Assembly: GCF_030384665.1 (NCBI RefSeq)
Contig: NC_083673.1
Coordinates: 3,047,501 to 3,111,500, forward strand
From: Lodderomyces elongisporus
Taxonomy: Eukaryota; Ascomycota; Pichiomycetes; Serinales; Debaryomycetaceae
Reading direction: 5' to 3'
DNA length: 64,000 bases
Part shown: positions 19,812-29,516 of the stretch, in pieces
Layout: each line of letters begins with the position of its first letter
Position numbering within the stretch: position 1 is the stretch's first letter
The notes under the pieces: model-generated
What the model was told of the DNA's origin: nothing
Database searches by the model: none
Seen by the model: only the letters and a program-made list of their open reading frames with translations
Made by a program: the position numbers and the translations under genes

Positions 19812-21986
19812 ATGGATTTGCCAAGCTATATACCAGATTTGTCGCCAGGTGGGCGTGACTCACTCGATGACACTCATATCTTGAGCTTAGACAACATTTC
19901 CATGAGTCGAAGGAATAAGTATAAGTTTCTGACATTCAACGAGTCTTATATGTCTCCAGTATCAATAAAGAATAGTCCTTTGAAAGAATCAGTTCCACTG
20001 TCAATACGCGGTCAAAATACTCCGTTGCCGCTTGATTTTGATGCTATTACACAATCAAGTCAGAGGTCACAGCGACAACAATCACAGGCACCACCCCAAA
20101 GACAAACTCGAGGACACGCGCAAGGTCTACAGCAGCTGTTGCTGCCGTTGCTGCTGCCGGTCAAAACACGAATGTATTCTTCTCCCACTAAAACTTACAC
20201 TGATCATATCAATGCGCTTAGGTCAACTCCAGCATCTCCAATCAAACCTAAAAGAGAAAAACTGGACGCAACTAGTAGTAAATACATGACCGTTGCTGCA
20301 GAGCGAGATACTTTGATGCGAGAGGTTGAGTATTTGAGAAAAGTAATAAAACAGCGAGACTCCGATTTCAATTATTTGGAGCAACAAGTTGAAAAATTCA
20401 AAAGTGAAAAACAGGATCTGGAGTTAAATGAACGACGGATCAAAAAAGAGTTGGAAGATTATCACATTAATGAAACGAAAAAGTTGAAAAAAGAACATGC
20501 CTCTTTTTTGGAGAAAATGAAGAAAAATCAAGTAGAGCTTCAAAATGACAACACAGTCCTTCGGAAGGCTAAATATGTTCTTGAAGAAGATGTGTTGGAA
20601 CTCAAACGAGTATTGACCAGGTGTGATGATGAACGATTGAGATTGAAAGCAAAACTCAAGCAGTATGTTGAATTGCTGAATCGCCTCAGAGAGCAATTAG
20701 GAAACAAAGAAAAGATGACGATTTCTGATGATTATTATAGCGAGGCAAAACAAGTTGAACCTGAACCTAAACCTGAACCTAAACCTGAACCTAAACCTGA
20801 ACAAAATTCAAAATCTGGGTCTCCGCCCCAAGGACATCCTGAATTAACACAAAATCTTCTTGATATTCTTCAAAAATTATCAAATACTTTAACACAGACA
20901 AGTAACAATGCCAAGCTGCCATATCTTGGTAGTGCAAATTCACCAGAATCAATGGTATCCAAGGATCAATCAAGGACAAGTACCAAGCAAAGAACTGCTA
21001 CATCTGATCTTTGTCAGTTATGTGGTGAAGGAGAGTATAAACAGGAATCAAGAAATGCGACAGGAACTAAAGCGGAAACTGGCGCAAAACCAAATACATC
21101 GCCACATACTAGAACATGTGCAAACAAGGAAAAAGATGTTCAAGATTTAAATAATGTAAACCTTGAGTCGAAATCATCCCTTGCAAATTCCAAAATAAGC
21201 ATAATTTCAGTAGATGGTAAAATCTGTTTCAAGATATCTTCCAATGGTGCAATTCAACTTGAATTTGAAGGGGCCGATCTGCAGGGAACTTTAAGAGACT
21301 CGTTTAAAGATGGTACAAATGAGTCTTTGGTGCATGATGTTTTGCAGAACATGCCCCATAGTGTTTCTGCAGAATCTGGAAATAACTTTGAAGTAAAAGC
21401 CACAGTACCGCCAAACCAAACCAAAGATGGCGATTCTAGCAGTATCAGCAAGAGCAGTAACAGCAAAGACGGCAACACTACTAGTGGCAGTAGCATCAGC
21501 ACCAGTAGTATGAAAAATAGGAGTGCTACAGTCGTTGATCCAGTAAAGGAGAAGCTTGCGAGTCACTTTGTGCTGGAAACAACTGAGGATTTGCCCCGGA
21601 ATCCATCGTCGCATATAAAAGATTTAGAATCCAATATTGATGTTGCTAGTATTGGCAGATTTGAACCGGAACTGGTATCTAAAGAAGCACCTTTGTTTGT
21701 TGAGGCTAGTGATTGCAAGGTCAAAAAGGATGTAATGAGCAAATGCGAAAAGAGAACATCTTTGGATTCTGTATCACAATCCCTGGATGTGGAATCCGAC
21801 AAACAAGAGGAGAAAAAGACATTTGATTTTGATAGTTCTAGACTGGATACTGGTTATTTTGTGCAAGATAACATACTATATGACAAAAGCACGATTGGTC
21901 ATCATTGCTCACCATGTTTTGGCAACGAAGATTATACGGAATCAGATATTGGTAGGAAGATCTATGATATTCCAGGTGCAGTGTAA
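19812..21986 (+). CDS. Unrecognised coiled-coil protein with PEPK repeats
   Basis: I do not recognise this 724-residue protein. Residues about 1-140 are disordered and Ser/Pro/Gln-rich, with several SP/TP sites (for example SPVS, SPLK, TPLP, STPASPIKPK) suited to proline-directed kinases. A coiled coil follows at about 155-300 (from AAERDTLMREVEYLRKVI to LNRLREQLGNK). A tandem (PEPK) repeat, about 20764-20803 in DNA, comes next, then a disordered Ser/Asn-rich region. One CQLCGE pair of cysteines is near residue 400. The C-terminal end (about 670-724) is rich in Tyr and Cys (HHCSPCFGNEDYTESDIG, IYDIPGAV) and looks like a conserved tail. Layout and the ACGCGT box upstream suggest a cytoskeletal or spindle-pole scaffold, but that is inference only. 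Confidence 0.75.
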   Translation: MDLPSYIPDLSPGGRDSLDDTHILSLDNISMSRRNKYKFLTFNESYMSPVSIKNSPLKESVPLSIRGQNTPLPLDFDAITQSSQRSQRQQSQAPPQRQTRGHAQGLQQLLLPLLLPVKTRMYSSPTKTYTDHINALRSTPASPIKPKREKLDATSSKYMTVAAERDTLMREVEYLRKVIKQRDSDFNYLEQQVEKFKSEKQDLELNERRIKKELEDYHINETKKLKKEHASFLEKMKKNQVELQNDNTVLRKAKYVLEEDVLELKRVLTRCDDERLRLKAKLKQYVELLNRLREQLGNKEKMTISDDYYSEAKQVEPEPKPEPKPEPKPEQNSKSGSPPQGHPELTQNLLDILQKLSNTLTQTSNNAKLPYLGSANSPESMVSKDQSRTSTKQRTATSDLCQLCGEGEYKQESRNATGTKAETGAKPNTSPHTRTCANKEKDVQDLNNVNLESKSSLANSKISIISVDGKICFKISSNGAIQLEFEGADLQGTLRDSFKDGTNESLVHDVLQNMPHSVSAESGNNFEVKATVPPNQTKDGDSSSISKSSNSKDGNTTSGSSISTSSMKNRSATVVDPVKEKLASHFVLETTEDLPRNPSSHIKDLESNIDVASIGRFEPELVSKEAPLFVEASDCKVKKDVMSKCEKRTSLDSVSQSLDVESDKQEEKKTFDFDSSRLDTGYFVQDNILYDKSTIGHHCSPCFGNEDYTESDIGRKIYDIPGAV

Positions 21987-24900
21987 TAAGTGAGAGAGCA
22001 ATACAATGAAATAGGAATATGAAAAAAAAAAAAAAAAAAAATTGGATACAGAATACAAATTGCAGTTTGAGTTCACCTTTACTTACTCTTTTTTATTTCT
22101 TTGATTTTCTTTTTTGCCTCTGGCTGTTATGAGTAAATTGAACAAATAAAAACAAAGGAGTTTAAACATAGAGATGCATTATACAGAGATGTAAGGCTTG
22201 TTTGTCAATTGGTGAGAGCGCGTCAGACTGATTCGAGTGGGTGAAGTTCAATTCAAATAAGTGGAAATATGAAATATGAAATAGGAAATAGGAAATATGA
22301 AATAGGAAGTAGGAAATGGAAACGGAAAAGCATGAATACGTTTGTAATTGAATTGGTAGCTTCTAGCACTTTGTAGAGTTTCATATCTAATGGAGTTCCT
22401 CTATTATCGACATTTGAATTTTTTGTGATTATTATTATTGTTATTATTATTTTTTTTTTCAAATAACCTCGGAACTCCTCATATCTTTAGGATTGTTTGC
22501 AGGTGTTTTTCCCTAAAAGTCTTGTTTCAATTTTTGTAACATGATGCTTATGAGGAGGAAAAGATGTAAATTGATTCTTTTCTTTTGTAGTTTCTCGAAC
22601 AACTCGTGTTTTCCATTTAGTTTCATTTAGGTTTGGTTTCGTTCGTTTTATTTAAACTTGTTTACATTTGTTCACATTTGTTTACTTTTTGCTGTATTGT
22701 TTGATTTTCCTTTTTTGTTTGGTGGGGGAGAGGGTTGGCGCGCAAGAACGCCGTGCGTGTTATTTTTGTTTTGGTTTTTGTTTTGGTTTTCACAACTTCT
22801 TCTTCCTTTGTGACGCAAGTGAAGATTTCGAGAAGGAATTCCAAGCAGAGTTGGCGTGCCGATCCGTTCTTGAGGCTCGTCGTCTGATGATGAAAGAATA
22901 GAGGTATCTCGCACAAGTTACTACAATAGAATGTAGAGTAGACTACCTTCCATCATGTGATTATGTATATATATATATATATTTATGTGTGTGTGTGTGA
23001 GATCCTTGTTATACGTAAAGAAGAATAAAAAAACGAACGGGAGATGAAGAAGTATGTGAAGCTATCTTGCACTGGAGTCAAGGATCAGGAGTAAAGTATT
23101 TGTTTTTGCTTTTGCTTTTGCTTTGTCCTGCTCTCTTCCACTCACGCCTCCATCTTTCTCATTCTTTATTTTCTGACCACGACAATATAGGTTACGCTTA
23201 TATAGATGGACAAGGATGTTTAGATAATTAGTTGCATGTAAATATATTGTTTATGTTGCTGTTTCGTCTTCTTCTTCTTCTTCTTCTTCTTCCTTCCTTT
23301 ATATTTTTGTATTTTTTACAGTTTACAGATTCCAATTTAGTCCAACCACAAAAAGATATACAGTGCTTGGTATTGATTGCCCTTATACTGCTTGTCTCTC
23401 TTGTTTTTTTCTATTTTTTGGTTATTGGTTTATAGTATTTGCTATTTGGTATTTGAAATTTGGAATTTTTGCTTAGAGTGCTCAATGGTTTTGATTATTA
23501 TGCCGAAATTTCATTTATACAATTGGTGCCTCGTCCTCCAGCAATACTAGAAGGAAGGAAATTATAACAATAACAACTGGCACACAATAGTGATATTCTT
23601 CCTACCACGTCAAACCACCACCTCGTAAAATAAATATAAAATATCAACAAAAAAAATATTATTATGATGATTATTATTATTATTATTATATTTATTATCA
23701 TTAAGAAAAACAGATAAAACTATTACTTCAGTGATGAAAGAGAAGGAAAAGAAGAGCAAAGTGATTCTGTATGGGGAAGGGGGAGAAGGGACAGGTGGAA
23801 GAGCAATCTTTAGTTTATTTTTTTATTTTTGTTGTTGATGTTGTATTGGTGATGGTAGTTGGTGGTTGGTGGTTGGTGGTTGGTGTTGTTGTTGTCGTGG
23901 TTGTTGTTGATGATTTTGATTCTTTTGGCTCTTTTAGATTTTATTTTTTTTATTTTTTTATTTCTTTTTTATTATTTTATTTCTGTTTTATTATTTTGCC
24001 TGTGGTGTTTTCATTTCAACCTTTACGGAAAATTTGAGATGCGGGAGAGGGAAAATGTTATAGAGAGAGTGTGTGTGAGTGAATGAGAGAGACAAGAATT
24101 GTAGAAGACAGTCATAAATTAAACCAAGTGTATACTCGATAACAAGAGACAAAGACATAGTAAAAGACCTTTCTTCTTTATACTCTACTTGTCTCTGGAT
24201 TTCAAAAGAAATGAGACTTTTTGGAAGTCCATTCTAAATAAAAGTAACAAAATATATATAAGGAGAATGATATTAAAGGCCAGGAATGTACTGGATGTAA
24301 TGGAGGAGATGGACGTGTATGTGTTATTTTTTTTTTTTTTGGTCCTGGATCTATTGTCTACGAGAGTTACGTGTAGGTTGCAAGTTGTAGGTTGTACATT
24401 GTTACATGGTGGATAGCTGATGATCATAACCGTTGCTCAATATTATCTCTAAATTCTATTTTGCTTCAGAAATTAAGACTCCATTAGAGGCTGATGTAAG
24501 AGAAAAGATGGACCTTGCAATTATTTATTATAGTCCGATGGTAAAGTGTGCAAGGTAATTGTAGTTGTAGTCTTAGTCTTAGTCTTAGTCTTGGTATTAG
24601 TAGTCGTGGGTGGGTGGGTGAAAGAAGAAGGAGGAGGAGGGGGCAAGGGGGAATTAGGAAGGAGGAAGAGAAAATATACCAAATTGAGAAAGATTGAAAA
24701 TACTTTGTACAGACTAAAAGGTCGTTACCCTCTCACAAGCAAGCAAAGAAACAAACAAAGAAACAAACACACATTAAGAGGAAGAAGAATAACAAGAAGG
24801 AAAATTATACCGAGACGCATCGAGGACAAAGAGCCGAACTTGACAGACGTGCAGAGTGGAATTTAAAGGGAAAGAAGAAAAAAAAAATACAATGAATAAA

Positions 24901-25957
24901 AAGAATATAGAGCCGTCGCAGCTGGAACGCAGATCAGGAATTTCAGTTGCATTGCTCGCAGTGCGAGTGAAAAGTTTAGTACTGCTGCTGCTGCTGCTGC
25001 TGCCGCTCCCCTCCCTCTGCTGCTTCCGCCACTACGGCCTATTGTCAACCAAGGAAGGAGAAAAAAATAGTGCGTGTAGTTTGTGTGTGGTTTGTGTGTA
25101 AAGGTGTGTTTTGGTTGTAGAGATGGGAAAAAAAAAAAAGTAAAAAAAAAAAAAATTTAGTCCGCAGACAATAAGAGACAATGCACCAGCACCCAGCACC
25201 AACCATTGCTGTTTACTCTTTTCTTTACTTTGGCAGTAATCTTGGGAACATATCTAAAATAGACTATCAAAAAAAAAATAAAAAGATACCTAAAAGAATA
25301 CCTAAACCCTAAAGAATACCAAAAGAATACCAAAAGAATATCAAAAGAATAACATTTGATTATCTTATTATCCCATTGGGCATATACTACATATCACATA
25401 TTATCACGTTCCTCCCTCTCCTCTCTCATTTCAATACATCATAGAGACTGCCAATTACAAATTAAAACACACACACACATCAACATTTACATTTATATAC
25501 TCTTACACTTTGATGGAATAAAGTTGTAACCATCGACAAAAGGAAAAACCTATACTTACCCTCGTTTCACTCCATTTGAAAGCAAACAGTATACAGTGTA
25601 TCCCCTTGCTTTTTTTTTATATATATATTTTTTTTCTCCTACAATCATCATTGCCCATCTATTTCAACTATCCACTAATAGACAAAGACCCCAACAAAGA
25701 GCACCACATCCATCATACCAGCGATATTTTTTTTTCTTAATCATCATCATAATAGATAAGCATCATTTTGATCTTGATTTTTGTTCTCATTCTCAACACT
25801 CATCACCCAATCTTAACTTCTATTTCTAATCGAACTTGGATCAGTTGGTATTTCACCCACTCACATTACTCTTCAAAGCCACATACAGAGAGTCTTTATT
25901 AACCCAAACTCGCCAATTCCTAATTTTTCCCCCATTTAAACTGGTTTGACTACAAAG
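21987..25957. promoter_or_regulatory. About 4 kb without a supported gene, upstream of the mitotic cyclin
   Basis: The largest gap in the window. It contains a 20-nt A run (22022-22041), a GGAAATATGAAATA-type 9-mer array (22259-22320), GT and TA tracts (22967-23000), TTTTGC repeats (23101-23123), a TTC array (23263-23290), G/T-rich GGTTGGT repeats (23855-23890) and AGTCTT repeats (24565-24590). A tandem 11-mer AAAAGAATACC lies at 25282-25352. Three forkhead-type words TGTTTAC occur at 22659-22665, 22679-22685 and 25210-25216. Open frames here are short, low-complexity and in several frames at once. It probably holds the cyclin promoter and perhaps a long 5' leader or non-coding RNA; I saw no tRNA or known snRNA. 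Confidence 0.5.
25282..25352 (+). repeat. Tandem 11-mer in the cyclin upstream region
   Basis: About six imperfect copies of AAAAGAATACC (variants CTAAAGAATACC, AAAAGAATATC) stand in a row 600-680 nt before the cyclin start. Their function is unknown. Confidence 0.7.
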
Positions 25958-27931
25958 ATGCCAAAATTACATTCTGCTCCAACGAATAATGATGAGAATG
26001 ACTATATTCTATCCAGAACTAAAGTTAAGGCGACTCAATCTCAGCAGCAGCAACAACAACAGCAGCAGCAGCAGCAATTACACCACCATCACCACCATCA
26101 TCATCATCAATCATATAAGCAACCGATGATCCTTAGTGACCCAATCAACTTTATCCAATCTTCGAGCCAGCAATTCTCATCCCAGGAACTTTTTGAAACT
26201 TCAACACAACAGTTCCCGCAACAGCAGCAACAACAACAACAACAACAAGAACTTGAAAATGTACCACCTGCTTTCCCCATCACAGCAAATACAAAACACG
26301 TCTCGCTTTCTAAATCGGCATCTGCAAGAACAACAGTTGCAGCACCACCAACAACAACATCATCATCAACAACAACACGACAATACTTGGGCGACGTCTC
26401 AAAACAATACATTACTGGGCATATTGCACCACCACCACCACCACAACAACACCAACAAGAAGAAGAAGAAAAAGAACAACAGTTGCAGCAACAATTCCAA
26501 AATCAAACTCATACTCAGAATAATCCTCAAGTAAATCAGAGCAAAAGAAGGAAGCCATTGGGAGGCGACCTCGCTCCCTTACATATTCAAAGTAGACTAA
26601 CAAGACCTGTACCAATTGCCGAAGATGGCCCATTACCAAAGAGAAACGCCACTGCTAAAAATAATAAAAGTAATAAAAATGGTAACGATAATAATAACAA
26701 CAGCAACAACACTTCTACCAATACGAAAATAACTTCTACATTGCATGGACAAAACTTAATGGTTCCATCGCGATTACCTCAAAAGAGACAGGCTACTGAG
26801 TCGTCGACAAACTTGGTTGAAAAATTGAAAGTGCCTCAACCACAAGATTTGGCAGCTGCAACGTGTACAGGTACGGCAGCGGCCTTTGCTTCTGGCTCTG
26901 CCTTAGCTTCTGGTACTGCTTCTGGCACTAGTACTGGAATTGCTATTGGAATTGCTACTGGTACAGGTGCTTGTAGTACCGCTGATGGTACCGCAGCTAC
27001 TTCAGCTTCAACAATATACAAGAGATCTCGCTTGATTGATTATGAATGGCAGGACTTGGATGAAGAGGATCACGACGACCCACTCATGGCTAGCGAATAC
27101 GTCAATGATATATTTACCTATTTCTACGAATTGGAAACGAGAATGTTGCCCGATCCAAACTATATCCAAACTCAAAAGAATTTGAAACCCAAGATGAGGT
27201 CTATTTTAGTGGACTGGGTTGTGGAAATGCATCTCAAGTTTAGACTTTTGCCAGAGTCTCTTTATTTAGCCATCAACATCATGGATAGATTTATGTCGCT
27301 TGAAAATGTCGAGCTTGACAAATTACAACTACTAGCCACAGGTTCTCTATTCATTGCTGCGAAATATGAAGAGGTTTTTTCTCCACTGGTGAAGAACTAT
27401 GCATACTTTACTGATGGCTCATATACCGAAGAAGAGATTTTGCAAGCTGAAAAATATATTCTTACTACATTGAATTTTGATCTCAACTATCCTAACCCAA
27501 TGAACTTTCTCCGAAGAATTTCCAAGGCCGATGACTATGACGTGCAATCGAGGACTTTGGGCAAATATCTCTTGGAAATAACAATTGTTGACCACAGATT
27601 TATAGGGATGAAACCATCATTATGCTCAGCGCTGGCTATGTACTTGGCAAGACTAATTTTGAAAAAAATACCGGTTTGGAATGGTAACTTGATTCATTAT
27701 AGTGGTGGTTACAGAATCAATGACATGAAACATTGCATAGAGCTATTATACCAATACTTGTTGCAACCAATTGAACACGAAGAGTTTTTCAAGAAATACG
27801 CAATGAGAAAATTCATGAAGGCAAGTACCTTGTGCCAAAGCTGGGCAAAGAAGTTCAGGGCAGAAGGAAGGGACTTGTTTGATGAACGATTATCAACCCA
27901 TCGATTAACGATTGAGAGTGATAATTCGTGA
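25958..27931 (+). CDS. CLB2: B-type mitotic cyclin (Clb2-like)
   Basis: B-type cyclins activate Cdc28/Cdk1 for mitosis. The frame is open 12 nt further up, but the first ATG is at 25958, giving 657 residues. The C-terminal cyclin core begins near residue 380 (YVNDIFTYFYELETRMLPD) and holds MRSILVDWVVEMHLKFRLLPESL, AAKYEEVFSP.VKNYAYFTDGSYTEEE and NFLRRISKADDYD, all classic Clb motifs. The long N terminus has poly-Q, poly-H and Ala/Gly/Thr repeats. Two possible destruction boxes are visible: RQYLGDVSK at residue 141, close to the RxALGDVSN form, and RKPLGGDLA at residue 198. CTG at 27386-27388 falls where Clb2 has serine in FSPSVKNYA. CLB2 against CLB4 cannot be settled by eye. Confidence 0.93.
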   Translation: MPKLHSAPTNNDENDYILSRTKVKATQSQQQQQQQQQQQQLHHHHHHHHHQSYKQPMILSDPINFIQSSSQQFSSQELFETSTQQFPQQQQQQQQQQELENVPPAFPITANTKHVSLSKSASARTTVAAPPTTTSSSTTTRQYLGDVSKQYITGHIAPPPPPQQHQQEEEEKEQQLQQQFQNQTHTQNNPQVNQSKRRKPLGGDLAPLHIQSRLTRPVPIAEDGPLPKRNATAKNNKSNKNGNDNNNNSNNTSTNTKITSTLHGQNLMVPSRLPQKRQATESSTNLVEKLKVPQPQDLAAATCTGTAAAFASGSALASGTASGTSTGIAIGIATGTGACSTADGTAATSASTIYKRSRLIDYEWQDLDEEDHDDPLMASEYVNDIFTYFYELETRMLPDPNYIQTQKNLKPKMRSILVDWVVEMHLKFRLLPESLYLAINIMDRFMSLENVELDKLQLLATGSLFIAAKYEEVFSPLVKNYAYFTDGSYTEEEILQAEKYILTTLNFDLNYPNPMNFLRRISKADDYDVQSRTLGKYLLEITIVDHRFIGMKPSLCSALAMYLARLILKKIPVWNGNLIHYSGGYRINDMKHCIELLYQYLLQPIEHEEFFKKYAMRKFMKASTLCQSWAKKFRAEGRDLFDERLSTHRLTIESDNS

Positions 27932-28427
27932 TACCAAAGAACTTAAAACATTATTCCCAATATAAAGTTCTGTCTCGAGTGCCTTTTTTCTTTTCTTTTC
28001 TATTCTTTTCTTTTCTTTCTTTCTGTTTCCAATTTCCCCTTACCTCATCGCATCTGCTTGCTTTAACGACTTTTAATTGTCTTGCATGGCACCAAACTAC
28101 ACTAGACTGCACTTCATTGCCTTTCACGACTGGTTAACTTGCATTATTAAATCTTTTACACTTTCCAGTATCTCACATATTTGCATACATAAATAGATGG
28201 TTTTGTATAATAATCAAAATAAAAAAAAATAAGAGAAAAAAAAAACCTTTTAAAAAAATAATAAAACACATGGAATCAAATTAAACCAAGTGTATATATG
28301 TTTATAGTAGTTTCTTTTTGACTCTATTTATCTCTAATTAATGCGAAAATGTGGAATTCTCAACCCGACTGATCAAGTTTAGCATTTTCCAATCTCTAAT
28401 CTTCTTGCTTTTGTTTCTTTCTTAATT

Positions 28428-28483
<56 letters not shown>

Positions 28484-28862
28484 TGTACCTTCTTGTAATT
28501 GAAGTGACCAAAAAAATAAATTTGCGGCTTTAAAACCTTCTCGCAAAAACTAATATAAAAATATGGAAAAACTAATAGAGAAAGAAAAAGAGTATGAGGC
28601 TTTCGAGCTTTTCCTTATTTGTATGTACGACGCGTTTTGTAGGCGTTGTTTTGTTTGTATACTGTTTTCACATTTAATAAAAAAATTAATCAAAGCATAA
28701 AGACAACATTCATTCTCCAATAACACCAACTTAACTAGGTTGTACTTACTTGATAATAACACCACTTTTTTTTTTGAAGATACAGAAGCAATCACCCTTG
28801 TTTGCATTTTATACCCGTATATCAAAAAAAAAAACAAAGAATAGTTGATTTTAACAAAAGGA
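27932..28862. promoter_or_regulatory. Cyclin 3' flank and RTT107 promoter with (TTTC)n and MCB-like site
   Basis: A near-perfect TTTC tetranucleotide array of about 59 nt lies at 28426-28484. An MluI box ACGCGT is at 28630-28635, 228-233 nt before the RTT107 ATG, a plausible position for G1/S (MBF-type) control of an S-phase repair gene. A minus-strand 137-codon open frame (28550-28963) overlaps the conserved RTT107 start and is a shadow. Confidence 0.5.
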
Positions 28863-29466
28863 ATGTTTCGTGGATCGTCGTTTCTCATAGTAAGATCGTT
28901 AGATCTACCACGTAGAGAAGCCGAAGACTTGCAAAATAAACTAAAGGAACAGGAGGCAGCCAAAGTTTATATTAAAGATGATTTTGACAACTCACTCAAT
29001 TTTCTTGATCCACCTTTGGTGACACATATTGTGGCAACTACAGTAGAATTTATTGAATATGCACAAGCACAGAAATCCATGATCCCCGTCACTAATCCAG
29101 ATTGGGTTTATGACTCCCTCGCCGATTGCAAACTACTACCCCTCAAAACCTACAATCCAGATCCGGCATTATTTCTCAAAAATTGTTCTGTTTGTTGTGC
29201 AGACAACTTACCTGAGGGAGATAAGGAACTTATCTATGCAGCAGTCAAGGTATTTGGTGGCAACTATGTTGATGTCTTGACCAAGTATACAACCCATTTG
29301 ATTGCGATGGACATGACAAATGAGAAATCAATGTTAGCTGGAAGCATATTAGCCAACAAGTTATCGGATGATCCAATTGTGAATATCAAGATCGTGTACC
29401 CACATTGGCTAGATCACTGTATCACCATGGGTCAAAAAGTAGACGAGACAAAATACCTCATACCCG

Positions 29467-29516
<50 letters not shown>

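Noticed and set aside
22850..22905. Possible C/D box snoRNA (CTGATGATGA word)
   Set aside because: A C-box-like word exists, but I found no properly placed D box or terminal stem.
22662..22916. Overlapping short ORFs on both strands in the 4-kb gap
   Set aside because: Open frames in several phases at once, with low-complexity translations driven by TTTTG and GGTTTT repeats; no family signal.
25946..25957. TTG-initiated extension of the cyclin
   Set aside because: The frame is open, but the first ATG at 25958 is a normal start; non-ATG starts need evidence. The same reasoning was applied to SSN2, SNX4, RTT107 and the membrane protein at 62221.
28550..28963. 137-codon minus-strand ORF overlapping the RTT107 start
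   Set aside because: It runs antisense to the conserved first BRCT repeat and through the promoter; composition follows AT-rich DNA.
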